Source: Rhynchopus euleeides
Taxonomy: Eukaryota; Euglenozoa; Diplonemea; Diplonemida; Diplonemidae
Length of the DNA stretch: 64,000 nucleotides
Direction of reading: 5' to 3'
Assembly: GCA_963210315.1 (NCBI GenBank)
Contig: OY723295.1
Coordinates: 1,590,501-1,654,500, forward strand
Position 1 is the stretch's first letter. Each line of letters starts with the position of its first letter. The translations under genes were made by a program, and so were the position numbers. Below the pieces are notes generated by a model. It saw nothing but the letters and a program-made list of their open reading frames with translations. It made no database searches and had not been told where the DNA came from. Below are positions 42,991 through 54,394 of this stretch, piece by piece.

Positions 42991-44894
42991 GCGTGGCACC
43001 CGTAGGAGAGAGAGAGGGAGAGGAAAGGCAGACCTCAAGAGAGGTGTGGGCTGCGGTTTGGCCCGCTCTCCGTTTCTCCACGATCTCCAAGATGCAAGCG
43101 CGTGTCGTTCCCCCAGTGGAGGTCACACGGGGCAAAAGGTCCCCTCCGGTGTGCCCCACTCTGCTGCAAAGAGATTCGTCCCTCGTGGGGAGGGGGGCCC
43201 TGTGGGGAGGGCGCCTGCTCAGAGCCCTTGCACAGGCGTGCTGGGAGAGGTCTTTCTTCCGCCCCCTTGGTGTGTGCCACTCGCACAAGGAGGTGACGTA
43301 GGAGGCTTTGGGTGGGGAGGGGAGGGGATGTGTGTTTTGTGTGTGTGTGTTCACGACAATGCAATTTTGACCTGCAAAAAAAGCCCTCGGTTTCTTCCAG
43401 CCCCGCACACTTTTTCCCGAGCCCCCGTGTCGGGGGTCACAACAAGGCGCTTCGCGAAGCAAAGGGTCTCTGTGAGAGCTGGGCAACTGGCAACCCCCGT
43501 TTTTGCAAAGCGCCCTATCACTTCACAGCGACAACCGCTCTGATGAATTTCCTTTTGTTTGTTGCGTTGACGCTTCTACACCAGGCTTCGCCTTCAGTTA
43601 CATGGTTGTATGGCGACACACATTCACAGGAGGTGCGCCTATACCCTACACGACACGCCGCCACCACCTCTTGTTCAGGAGATCCCCTTCAGGGCAACAC
43701 ACCCTCAACCTAGCCTAGGCCAGCTGGCTATGTATGGCCCTCGCCCCTCCCAGTTGCTTCGCATCATTCGAAGAATAGGTTCTTCATTGCGCCCAGAGAA
43801 GAACCGACCCCCCCACACACGCCCCGAACCCACTGTGTAGAGGCCCACAGGTGACGGACTGCCGAGACGAGGCGCTGCAGCTTCTCTTGCCAGAACGGGG
43901 GGAATTTTTGTTTTCTGCGGAACAGAATAAATGTGGTGCCCACACAGACACACCCAACACACGCCTGTATCTTAGTTATTTTTTTTGCTGCTGCAGTGCA
44001 TTGTTTTGTATTGATCGTGACTTCCCCCCCCCCCCCCCCCCCCCCTATCTCCAGATCTATTGTCGAGCGCTGTTGTGCCACGGTGTGGCGATCACATCCA
44101 GACCAGGTTTCTCGGTGCAAGCCCCCCCCTCCCCCCCACACTGCGACAAAAGGTTTCACGTGTTGTGTTGTTGCGTTGTTCATATCAAGAGCAGATGCTT
44201 TCGGGAGTGAGGTTCCACCCTACTCCGGACCAAGGTTCTCCCACTCACACGTGTACATGACATGGTGTGGCGTGGCTGCTCGGAGTCTGAAGGACGGGGG
44301 CGCACTGGCCTGCCCCCCACGGTGCCATAGGGTGACATAGGGTGGGTTGCCACCGGTGTTTCCTTAACCCTCTCCCGATTGCCCTCTTCGCGTGTGAAGC
44401 GCACCGGGCACCGGCGCTTCCTCCGAAGAAGGGACCCCTCCTCCCTGTGTGGAAATATGCCACTTCTGGGGGTGGGGGTTGGGGGGGTCTTCACGCCCTG
44501 CTGGGATGAGCAAAGCAATCAAGTTCTGCCAGGCGTGCCCGCTTCTCTCTCTCTCTCTCTCTATCTCTTACCGGCCCTGTCTCTTCCCCCTCCCACCTCT
44601 ACGGTGGTAAGAAGTTGTGTGCCGGCGTGCGGACACCGCTGACACATGCGCATGCTCCTGGCAAAGTTTGCAAGAGAGAGAGGGTGAAAGAGTGAGTGAG
44701 TGAAATAGAGCTGACGCCCCGCCCCCACCTGCTGTCTTGTGGCTGTGTCAAAACACTGCGGCGCGTCCAGTTTACTGCTGCAACCCCCACACGACATGGC
44801 GGCAGTGTCTCTGCTGCATCTCGTAGATTCTACCCCACCCTGCAGGCATCACACACAGCATCGGGCGAGGGGCTTAAAGCCTCTAAGGGGGCTT
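42991..44894. other. Gene-free spacer
   Basis: Contains a C-run of about 22 nt near 44024-44045, a CT microsatellite at 44543-44565 and CA tracts. Several 60-110 codon frames cross it but none carries a domain. Confidence 0.55.
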
Positions 44895-47800
44895 ATGAAC
44901 CGAGCACGATCGGTGGGACGCAACACGGGCGGCAAGGGGGGCAAAGGGTTCGATGGGGCCCGCAATGGCTACGGCGGCAAGGGGGGCAAGGGGTATGCGC
45001 AGATGTGGCACGCTGACATGCAGGGTTTGCTCGAGGGGGGAGGGGGTGTTGTGCCACGCAATGCACACAGCACATGCAGCACATGCAGCATGCACACCAC
45101 ACCACACCACAGCATGAGGGCCTCGCCGCACATGGGTGCCAACGGTGGGAAGGGGTCGTACGCCCAGGAGACCGAGAGGGGGCACCGGAGCACCTCGCAG
45201 CACAGGCACGCAGAGCCCTCCGCAGAGAAGCTGGAGAAGGCAGGGGCCGAGGTGCGCAAGGAGGGGAACGCCCGCATTGTCACTTACACCAAAGCGTATG
45301 CCCATGCACAGACGACACATTCCCGTCGCCATGTCTTGCCCTTCTCCCGCTTTCCCCCACACATGCCCCACTGCCGCAGGATGACGAGCACCGTGGTGAC
45401 GGGCGGGCTCTCCTTCGCTGACATGCTCCGCCGGAGCAAAGAGCCTGGTGCCGCGGCACCGGCTGCGGCGCCCGCTGCGCCCGCCACCCCGCCCGCCGAA
45501 TACGAGCCTGCCCCTGTTGAGGACTGGGCGGACGACATCCCGGCACACACACCCCAGTCGCACCCCACACCTGCCCCGGCACCGGCACCCAAGGCGGCGC
45601 CGGCAGCACGGGCAGAGCCCAAGCGTACCCTCGCTTCCATGTCGTGGGCAGACGCCGCAGCGGCAGGCGTGACCGAAACCACCGAGCAGGTCCTGAGCCG
45701 AGACACCACACCGCTGTTCGCCCCTGCGGCGGCACGCCCCATCGAGGAGCTGGAGTCGATGCTGAACGACAGCAGGGCAACGCGCAGCGCGGCCCCCGCC
45801 ACCTCGGCGGCGCCGGCAAGAAAGGCCGACGCCGCAGAGAAGAACCGTGCCCCCCGGGGCATCGTGTCGGACCGCACCGAGAGGCGGGGGCGCGAGCCGA
45901 GCGCACACCGCAGCAGGTCCGCCAGCCGCCCCCGCTCCCGCTCTGCGAGGAACCGCTCGCCGTCTGCAGCGCGTGCCGCCGCCATGGCTGCCGTGATGTA
46001 TGAGGAGCAGAGCGAGAAGGTGGTGCTCCCCTTCGGCCTCAAGTCGAAGCAGCCCGCCGCCATCAGCTTCTGCGGCGGCGCTGACGAGGCCCCCGCACCG
46101 ACAGCACCTGCCAGCATCTCGACCCCGACCCCTGAGCCCGCTGCCCCGGCCCCTGCTGCTGCGAGCAAACCGACAGCCGCTCCGGTGCCTGCCCCTCAGC
46201 CCGCGGCTGCTGCGCCCGAGCCGCAGCCGTCGGAGCCGAAGCCGACCTCTGCCCCTGCGCCGAAGGCGAATAAGGCGAGCAAGGAGGAGAAGGCGGCGGA
46301 GAAGGCCGCCGTGGCGAAGAAGCCCGCCGACCCGAAGCCGAAAAAGCTCTCCAAGAAGGAGGAGCGGTTAGAGAAGGAGCGCCTCGAAAAGGAGCGTCTC
46401 GAGGCGAAACGGCGGAGAAAGGAGCGGGTATGCCTGCGTGTGGTGTCGGGGGGAGGGGGGTTCTGCGCACCGCGAGAAGCCTTCAGCCTTACACCCCAGC
46501 AAGTGGGGGTTGAGGCTGACGTGCCTTGTGTGTAGCAGGCGGAGGCACCGTCATAGTTCGCTCGGTGCGACCTGTGTGTGGAGGGTCTGTTCTCTGTTCC
46601 AAATGCCCCGCCGTGGCACCGTGAGGCGCGGCGCAGTGTTGTTGTTGGTTCCTTCCCACATGACCCCCACCACACCACAGCGGAAGGCCGAGAAGGCGGC
46701 ATCCAAGACGGAGGAGGCTGCGGAGGACGAGGAGGAGAGCAAGCAGGAGGAGGCCAACGAGGCGGAGGCTGAGAAGGGCGCCACCGACTGGGCAGAGGTT
46801 GAGTCCGATGCGGAGGAGGAGCTCGAGGCACGCAGGGTATGGCAACCAGCATAGTGCACAAGGGAGAGAGAGAGAGTGTGTGTGTGTGTGTGGAGGCAGC
46901 ACCAGAGCTCGCTCGGTGCGTCCTACACTAAGGGAGCTAAGGGGGCTTTGCTGCTTCCCCACCGCCACATTTGGGGTAGCTTCTTTCCGACCCCCACCCT
47001 GCCACACCCACTGCCACACCTCAGGCTGAGCTGGAGAAGGAGCGTGAGAAGGAGCGGGCAGCACGTGCAGCGCCGTCGCTGACGAAGCGTGACGGCTCAC
47101 CGCAGCCGTCTTCCAAAACGTTTGACCGGGCGAACTGGGGGCTGGGCATCGGCAACGCCACAGCGACGAGCAACCACCTGGGCATGGGCATGAGCAGCAA
47201 GCTGGGTGCGCCCACGCCGGCCTACAGCGGCGCGCCTGCGCTGCACACCCCGAGCTACTCCGCACCCCTGGGGCACCACACACCCCACTACACAGCGCCG
47301 TATTACCCTGGGCACTCGGCGCCTGCCGACCCTCTGTCGACGAGTGTGCTGTCGAGCAGCGGGTCGGGCCTGGGGCACCCTTCGCCCCATGTGACGGCGC
47401 CTGCGCCCACCCCTGCGCCTGCCACGGAGGTGTCCGGCGGGTTCAACCGGCAGGGCTGGGGCGTGCAGGCGTCTGCTCCGTCGTCGGTGCCCGTGCCGTA
47501 CCCTGGGGCTTCCCACTCGGCACCCCACCACCACCACCACCACCACCACCATCAGCACCACCACCACCACCACCAGCATCAGGTATGCCTTGGCGTTTGT
47601 TATTTTCGTTGAGGATGCCACCGCCACACACCCGCCCTCCCCCCATCGCAATTGCCATTTCCCTTTCACAGCGCGGGCAGGCGTCGACCGGTGCATCCTT
47701 GCCAGGCATGCAGGGGGTCCCCCGCTCGCAGCAGTGGATGGGCTACGCCGGCGTGCCCGGCATGGGCATGCCCGCCCTGACAACCCCGCCTCACGGCGGT

Positions 47801-48388
47801 GCAAAGGGCGCCGGGGCGCCCAGCGGCAGCAGCAGCGCTGCCGCCGCCGCCGCAGCGGCGGCTGCCGCTGCGCAGCAGCAGCAGGCCCCGACTGTGGTGC
47901 AGATCCCCAGCCCGAAGCCTGCGGACGGCGCGAAGTCGCCGAAGAATAAGAAGGCGGAGACGACCACCGTGATCTCCGCGACGGGCTCGCAGGGCAAGCT
48001 CCCGTGGTCCTCCTGGGCGCCCAACGCGAAGCCCGAAGCGCCGAAGCCGGCTGCGCCTGCGCAGAACTACACGGGGTACTACGGGCACCCCATGTGGTCC
48101 ACGCCGTACTCCACGGTGTACCCGCAGGGGTTCTCCCCTGTGATGGCGGGTGGTGTCCCCACGGGCGGGGCGATGCCCCCCATGCCGAGCGGCAGCGGCG
48201 GCGGCGCGCAGCGCGGCGGAGGCGCCGCGAGGAACAAGAGCCCCAACACGAGGGGGAAGCCGATGCCCAGCGCGACGTCCCCGTCGACTGCGGCCGTGGC
48301 CCGGTCCAGCTGGGGCACCGCGCTTGGGACCACGCCTGTTTCTCCCTCGGCCAAGGCAGGCGCCTCCTCTGGGAACAAGTCGAAGTGA
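44895..48388 (+). CDS. Low-complexity Ala/Pro/Lys/RS-rich protein with His and Ala runs, 5 exons
   Basis: Exons 44895-45295, 45380-46427, 46681-46836, 47025-47582 and 47672-48388 splice in frame to about 959 residues. The first intron is 84 bp and in frame with no stop, so an unspliced reading also looks open; GTATGC...GCAG and phase agreement favour splicing. The N-terminus has GGKGGKG repeats (RGG-like, RNA-binding style). Then come LSFADMLRR and SMSWADAAAAG, short ordered motifs that could bind partners; an Arg/Ser-rich patch (RSRSASRPRSRSARNRSP); Ala/Pro repeats; and a Lys/Glu coiled coil spanning exons 2-4. Exon 4 ends in a run of at least nine His, and exon 5 has an eleven-Ala run. The composition suits an RNA-associated, condensate-forming protein; that is inference. 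An in-frame ATG lies upstream (44798), so the N-terminus is provisional. Confidence 0.75.
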
Positions 48389-50918
48389 TGTCACGCGCCG
48401 CAGAGTGCAGATTGAGGTCTTGTTGGTTGGGCTGATGCAGAGATATCCTTTATCTGTGGGTGTGTGGTGGTGGGGGGAGGGGGTGATGTGTGTGGTGGTG
48501 TGATTTGCCCCCCCTTTTTTTTTACGCGAGAGATGGTCTGGTGCACGGCCTGTGTTGTGCGGTTGTTTTCGTGAGGTGAACGTCGCCCAGATGTTTATGA
48601 TATAGCGTCGGATGGGCAGCTTCTTGTTGTGAGAGAGGTGGTGGTAGGGAGCAAGGGAGGAGAACAGCAAAACAACAAAGGCACAATTCCCTACCTTACC
48701 GGATGTGGTGTTGTGTTGGAGAGTGCTCTGCCCCCCCTCGCTCCCTCCCCCTCTCTCTCTCCCTCTACAAGCGCTTCGCTGCAAAAATCCCATCGTAAAC
48801 ACAGATGTTCACACAGCAATCGAAATCAACCCCGGGCAGAGATCGGGAGGTGGAGGGTTGGTGGTGGAAATGTAGTGAGTCCACGGAGTGGCAGGGCGCT
48901 GCAACATCACGGGATGAGAGAGGTCGATTGGGCAATGGTGGGATAGGTGGGGTTGGGGGAGGGTGGGAGGGGCGGTTTTCTTGTCGAGGAATGAGGGAGA
49001 AGCGAGATGCGTATTCTTTATTTTGGTGAAAACGCAACATCCCACGCAGCAGGAGCGTGGGGTGGTGGTGGGGTGGGGCAGGTGCTGTGTGGGGGGTTGA
49101 TTCTTGTGGCTGGCACATTGCTTTGCCCCATGCCCCGGGAAGAGATGCCACCCCTCCCGGCCCACCCACCCCGCTTTGGCGTATATCTCCTGACTCTCCG
49201 CTCGGCGCCATAGGGGGGGGTTTTTTCCCCTTCTGTTTTTGTGATTTCCCGGTTGCACAGACAAACACATGACGCCTGCCGGCCCCTTTACCTTTCTTTT
49301 GCCCCCAGAGAGGCCTCCCAACCACTCTATAGTGTACGAAGCCTTTGTTTCTACATGTCCCCTCCATGTCTGTGGTGCCTCCTATTCTTGCTCGTGCGTG
49401 TTGGCAGTATGGCAGTGCAATGAGTGGGTGTCGCCTGAAGGGTGCGTACTGTATACTCTCTCAGTGCCTCATCCACTGCTGCTGCTGCCGCTTCGAATAG
49501 TCGCTGTGTGTGTGCTCTGTGCTGATGGAATATGTTTGTCTCACATCTCATCCGTGGTTTGGTCTGCAGTTTGTTGTCGCATGTCCTGTGTGCGTGTCCC
49601 AAATTTTCTTTGAATGGTACTACGAGCGACGCAAGTGGAAAAAAGTGGAGGGGGGGGGGGGTGGGGGTGTGTGGGAGATGGAGAAGGATTGCAGCAAAAT
49701 CGTACGATAAGAGAAAGCTTTAGGATGACCACCTGTGAAGCCTTGACACACCAACTGTGCGCACTCAGCAGGAGTGGGGGGGAACGCACAGGCTTTTGTG
49801 GTCGTCGATCCCCAACACGACACGGTTCGGTGCTGATTTTATTTTTTTTTACCATTCCCGCACTGCGTGGGTTACATCCTTCTCGCTAAACCCCGTACGA
49901 TGATTTTCTATACATACAATGGGCACAGATGGAATACCTATTTCAGAATGCCCACGTTTTTCTCCAATACTTACTTCCATCAGAGCCCCCCCTCCTCCCC
50001 CCCACCCCCCACTCTCCCACCCTACGCGCTAACGAGTTGCGACGGTGGGAGATTGGCCTGCTTGCGTCGAACGAACAGCGCACCCCCGCACAACACCTTC
50101 CCCACCCACACCCCCCCCCCCATAGACCGCCGGTTTTTGAATCGCCAATGTGACGCATAACAGGCAGGAATACAGCGACACCTGGATTTTGTCCCGCTTT
50201 TTTATTTGTGCCAACCTCCCCCCCACGACCCCCCGCCCTGCCCCCGTTTTTTTCTCTCTTTTTTCCCCTCACGGAGGCAAGGTGGTGGTGTGGTCGTCGG
50301 TGCCAAAAAATACTACTACCTGTGCAGGAGCCTAGCTCTCGCGGTGTAGGTGATTATCGCCACCAAAAACAACCCATGTGGGGAGGTACAGCACAAAGGC
50401 CGGTGGCAAACCTCGGTAATCGTCCTGGCTTTTGTCCATGGATGTTTCCGGAGTTTGAAGGTGGTGTTTTTGGGGTGCACGGAACTTCCGAGGCCATCCC
50501 ACGGACGTGGTGGAAAGGAAAGTTGCAGGAACCGGGCTGCGCGGGTGGGGGTGGGGAGTGGGAGGGTTCACAGTGTGGCTGCTGTGGCGGTTCCTGTGTG
50601 TTTTTTTGCTGTGTTTTGCGTAGCGTGGCGCCTTACTCTGGTATATATATCCGTGTTACCCCTTGTCTCCCCCCCTGCCCCCCCCCTGCCTACCCTCAGG
50701 ATGCTGCCTCAGGAGCTGGGCACTTCTCTCACGACGAGGGAGCTTCACTCGTTGCTGGTCGGAACGCAGGCGTGTGGCCACAGTCTCAGCCCCCCCCTCC
50801 CGGAGCCCCGGTGGCGTTGCTTTGGTTGCTTTGGTTGGGGGTGGAGGCAGGGACACGTCACAGACACCACCCCGCAGCTGCGACACACGCCACGTAAAAG
50901 CAAGACACGGAATATAAT
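48389..50918. other. Gene-free spacer with dispersed repeat B copy 3
   Basis: No exon recognised. Holds G-runs (49648-49659), C-runs, T-runs and the family B block. A pyrimidine-rich tract (50660-50700) precedes the next gene by about 220 bp. Confidence 0.5.
50321..50368 (+). repeat. Dispersed repeat family B, copy 3
   Basis: Matches copies at 3824 and 15358 in TGTGCAGGAGCCTAGCTCTC, CGCGGTG, GTGATTATCG and CACCAAAAA. It has lost the TGTCGACA palindrome of the other two. Confidence 0.5.
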
Positions 50919-51431
50919 ATGATGATGAAGGCCTTCCTGGTTGCGGCCCTTGTGGTCGGGGCGGCGTTCGCTGACGAGCAGGGTTCTGAGAACGTGGTGA
51001 CGATGAAGGCGTGGCTGGCCGCCATGTCGGCGGCGGCGGTGGACCCTGCTGCCCTGGCACAGGCGGGGCAGTACCTCGACCAGGAGGTGTTTGAGTACCA
51101 GGTGCAGCCTGGGTCGCTGAGGTCCCCGCAGCGCACCTGGGCTGAGTACGTTTCTGTGTACCGCCAGATCTTCCCGGTGCTGTACTCGTCGTACCAGATC
51201 ACGTACGACCGCATCCTGGAGGACAAGAAGAACGACGCTGTCATCATTCTGGCGCACGGGGAGGGGCAGCTGACGAACGGCAAGCCGTACGCCCAGAACT
51301 ACATGGCGGTGTACACCTTCGACAAGCAGCACAAGATGATCCGTGCTGATGAGTACGTCGACTCCCTCTTCACCGCCCAGTTCCTGGACATCCTGACGTG
51401 CAGCCCTGTGACCCCTACGCCTGCTGCGTAG
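50919..51431 (+). CDS. Secreted SnoaL/NTF2-like domain protein
   Basis: 170 residues, single exon; the start has three successive Met codons (MMMK). A clear signal peptide (KAFLVAALVVGAAFA, cleaved near ADE) sends it to the secretory path. The rest fits the SnoaL-like branch of the NTF2 fold, a cone-shaped sheet used by small hydrolases, isomerases and cyclases. Visible pieces are MKAWLAAMSAA, LDQEVFEYQVQPGSLR, WAEYVSVYRQIFPVLYSSYQ, VIILAHGEGQL and YMAVYTFDKQHKMIRADEYVDS. Length is typical of a single-domain member. Substrate unknown; secreted members are often of unproven function. The fold is inferred from pattern, without an alignment. Confidence 0.7.
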   Translation: MMMKAFLVAALVVGAAFADEQGSENVVTMKAWLAAMSAAAVDPAALAQAGQYLDQEVFEYQVQPGSLRSPQRTWAEYVSVYRQIFPVLYSSYQITYDRILEDKKNDAVIILAHGEGQLTNGKPYAQNYMAVYTFDKQHKMIRADEYVDSLFTAQFLDILTCSPVTPTPAA

Positions 51432-52750
51432 GCGCTGTTGCCATGCCCGTGTTACAATTCCACCCCCCCCCCCCCCCCTGTCCTTGTCCCCTTGATGTGG
51501 TGTGCCGTGCCGGTTGGTCCTCCCCACTGCCTGCGGGCTAGGCCACCTTCCGCGCCCCGTGCACACCACAGCCCTCCCCTGCACCTGCTTCTGTGCCTTC
51601 GCTGCTGCGCCCATTTTGTTCGCCGCCTCCGCCCTGCCAGCCCTGCTGCGGCCCGGCTGGGCTGTTCCGCGCCACGTGTTATCCCCTAGCGAGTTGCGTG
51701 TCTGGGGGTGCTGCAGCGTTGTGCCTTCTTGGGCCACCGCCTTTTTTTTTGTGTTTCCAACAAGCCTTCTCTCTGTGCCAAGCTGTGCCAGTTTGTCTCC
51801 CTTCGCTGTGAGGCGACTCACTTCTCTGCACTTCTGAACGAAGGCCCCCGCTATGTCGCTGAGAAGGGGGCGATGGGCTTTTCACACCCGCACCTCGCTG
51901 CCAAATGGTGGCGCGTTTCCTCTCCACTGCCTTATCCGAGTGACCACGCTGCGTGCCGATCCATGATCATGATTATGGTATTGTGCTTGCAGGTCCTGTT
52001 CACACATCCAAAGCCCTGCTGTCTTGCCCTTCTATATGCGACGATACCCTGCCACCCGCAACACAGTTTGTTGGGTGGCACAGAACGGGCACATCCGCAA
52101 CAGGCAGAAGGCACACGCTGGCCATGGGGTATCACACACGAGACAGGCCGTGTTTGTCTTGGCCTCTCGTGGTGTGTGCCCCACGCTTCCCCTGACATGC
52201 CAAGCGTGTGCAGACCCTGCCCGAAAAAAGAGTGCAAAAAACAAAAAACCCTGTTACAGTGGTGTACCTGAAATCCCGTATATACCGTACGAAAGAACTA
52301 CGAAATACGGGGTAGGGAGTCGTTTTTTATTTTGGGTGTCACTTTTTTTTGGAGGGTATTTTTGGGTGGGTGTCTTCAATGTTTGAGGTGACCCAACAAG
52401 CCCAGGGTGCGATGCAGCAAAGAGACGAGTCATGTCCCGCTGATATCACCTCACAAAATCGCCTTGCTACCACTTCAGCATCCACACACCTACGACACAT
52501 CACACACCCAGCAGATCAGTTCTACCAGCATCCCTAAGGATGGAAGCTACCAAAACTGATGAAGAAACTTCCCGGGCTCACATTTCAGGTTTCTACGGGA
52601 AGTGCCTGCACAGACCGGCGTGTTTCAAATGAGCCCTTTCCACAGGAGCTCACGATGGTGGGGGTGGAGGCAGCTGTGAGGGAGGCCGGCTACAAGATGA
52701 AGCGCCCTCTGCTCTGTGTTCTGCGGGGCAACTTACTGGAGACAACGAGA
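51432..52750. other. Spacer, possible old mobile-element DNA
   Basis: No intact gene. After a C-run (51466-51478) the sequence is mixed and non-repetitive. It includes one copy of a 24-bp motif (52288-52311, TACGAAAGAACTACGAAATA) seen again at 53525-53548. Confidence 0.4.
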
Positions 52751-52946
52751 CACTGCCTCTGGACGAAGCCATGAGGCAGTGTTTTTGTGTCAACACCTTC
52801 GCACTTTATTTTGATAACAAGGCAGCTGCCTTGTTTTCAAAATAAGATGCGAAGGTGCTGAAGCGCTCTTCAAGCATAGCACCGACAAGGTGAAGACCCT
52901 CCTCAAGTCAGCAAGGTGAGATGCCGGCTGCTCAGGCAGCCAGCAT
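52751..52946. repeat. Three consecutive hairpins
   Basis: Hairpin 1: CACTGCCTC (52751-52759) with GAGGCAGTG (52773-52781), followed by TTTTTG. Hairpin 2: a loopless 64-bp palindrome, left arm 52794-52825 and right arm 52826-52857, matching at 29 of 32 positions and centred on AAGGCAGCTGCCTT. Hairpin 3: ATGCCGGCTGC with GCAGCCAGCAT at 52921-52946. The arms are unrelated to one another in sequence. Confidence 0.75.
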
Positions 52947-53524
52947 CAATCCCCCTTGCAAAGAGGCGCCTTGTTGGAGACCCCCCGCAGCGCCGAGCGC
53001 CACGGATAGTGCGGTGGCAACCCTCCTCGACTGCCTGATGCCACAGGCCTAGAAGTCACGTACAGTCCATTCCGCCAGTACAGCAACCAGCCTGGAGCCC
53101 AGTGCGTGGTTTGTTGATGAGAATTGTTGTTGTTCATGTTCTTTGCATGATTCACATAATCAGCCGAGGCGAATGGTGGCTTTGTTGCTCACCTGTGGCG
53201 GTCTTGTTGACTGGTGTACTGCAGTCGTGGGTCGGCGGGCCGTGGCTTGGCGGTGGCGGTCGTCCCGCTCCGCGTGGGCGATCTCAGGCCCCCTTCCCCA
53301 ACATGCTGCTGCTTTTGATGATTTACATGGTATTGTGTGAGCAAGGCGGGTTCTGTCAGGACGGTGTATGTTGCTGGGGGGGGGCGTGGGGCTGCCATTG
53401 AGTTGCACGGAGTGTATCAGTGCGTGCATTCTTCCCGGCGCGCGAAGCGTGCCGGGAAAAAAATGCACCGCTCCAGTCGTCAAAAAAGCAGGGGAAAAAA
53501 CGACACCCCTACCACTAAAATCCT

Positions 53525-53548
53525 TACGAAAGAAGTACGAAATACGGG
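53525..53548 (+). repeat. Second copy of the TACGAAAGAAxTACGAAATACGGG motif
   Basis: Differs from 52288-52311 at about one position. The two copies are 1.24 kb apart in the same orientation and bracket the hairpin cluster, so they could mark the ends of one element. Confidence 0.5.
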
Positions 53549-53926
53549 ATGTCAATTACACCAACTGTTATGAAAAGAACCGCGGGACAAAAGGCTTCCC
53601 TCCTGCTCCCCCACCCGAAACACAAGATGATGACGAAATCATGAGACACCGTAGCGCCGCCTCTATACCGCCCCCACCCCTCACCCCCTCCCTCCCTCCT
53701 ACACCTCTCTCCTCTGTCTTCAGCTTCCCAAGACACACACCCCGAACCCCAAGCCCTCAAGACTCTTGAAGCGGCCTGACTATTTAGTGTCTTCGTCGCA
53801 GCAAGGGGGCGATATATACCACCCTTTTTATTGATTTCACGTGTCAGTGTTTGACTTTTTCGCAACTTCATTTCTTCCTTTTCTCCCTCTCCAACCCCAC
53901 CCGTGACACCACCAGGGTTTAGCTAG

Positions 53927-54008
53927 CCCTGGTCCGATTATCCCCGGTTCTTCGCTGAAGAGACGCGGCCGGGGGGAGGGGTACGAAGAGTACGCGTCGA
54001 AACCGGTG
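53927..54008 (+). ncRNA. Hammerhead-ribozyme-like motif (candidate)
   Basis: All conserved core segments of a hammerhead ribozyme are present in order. GTC with predicted cleavage after 53934; stem I CGA (53935-53937) with TCG (53952-53954), plus an internal loop; CTGAAGA (53955-53961), matching CUGANGA; stem II GACGCG (53962-53967) with CGCGTC (53993-53998), extended by GTAC/GTAC (53981-53984, 53990-53993); GAAA (53999-54002), its last A pairing with T53933; stem III CTGG (53929-53932) with CCGG (54003-54006), one G-U. The topology has stem III open (type III). Stems I and III are short, so tertiary support is needed. No protein is encoded here. Natural hammerheads occur in retrozymes, satellite DNAs and introns. 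Confidence 0.5.
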
Positions 54009-54394
54009 TCACGTCGTGTTGGGGAATCCTTCGGGAGTGCGATACTGAAGGGGAGGTGCTACTGCCCGTGCAGGGCGACACCGCCTTAAAACTTTATAAC
54101 CACACACCCCGAACCCCCCCCCCCTGTTTGACTATCCCATCCAGGTGCCTCGGCAAGGACCCCCCTCCTTCCGACACACCCTCCCCTTCACACGCCCACA
54201 CCCCGCTTGATCCTTGTTGCTCTCGTTGTGGTTTTTGCTTTCCTCCTGGTGTGTTTCCCCGGTGCATCCCCTCCCCCCGATTAGCTTAATCTTCTCAGTC
54301 GCCATCCGGGTGGGAGCATCCCTGGGTGATAACGTTTTGTGTGTCCTAGGGGGCGTGGGGCGGGGGTGAGGTATAGGGGAAGGGAGAAGAAGTC
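54009..54394. other. Leader of the protein phosphatase 5 gene
   Basis: C-run (54115-54123), pyrimidine tracts near 54160-54280 and a G-rich stretch just before ATG 54395. No gene or hairpin recognised. Confidence 0.45.

Noticed and set aside
52024..52774. Short frames in the 52-kb spacer as genes
   Set aside because: No start-context, no domain, and no conserved splice phase; probably old mobile DNA.
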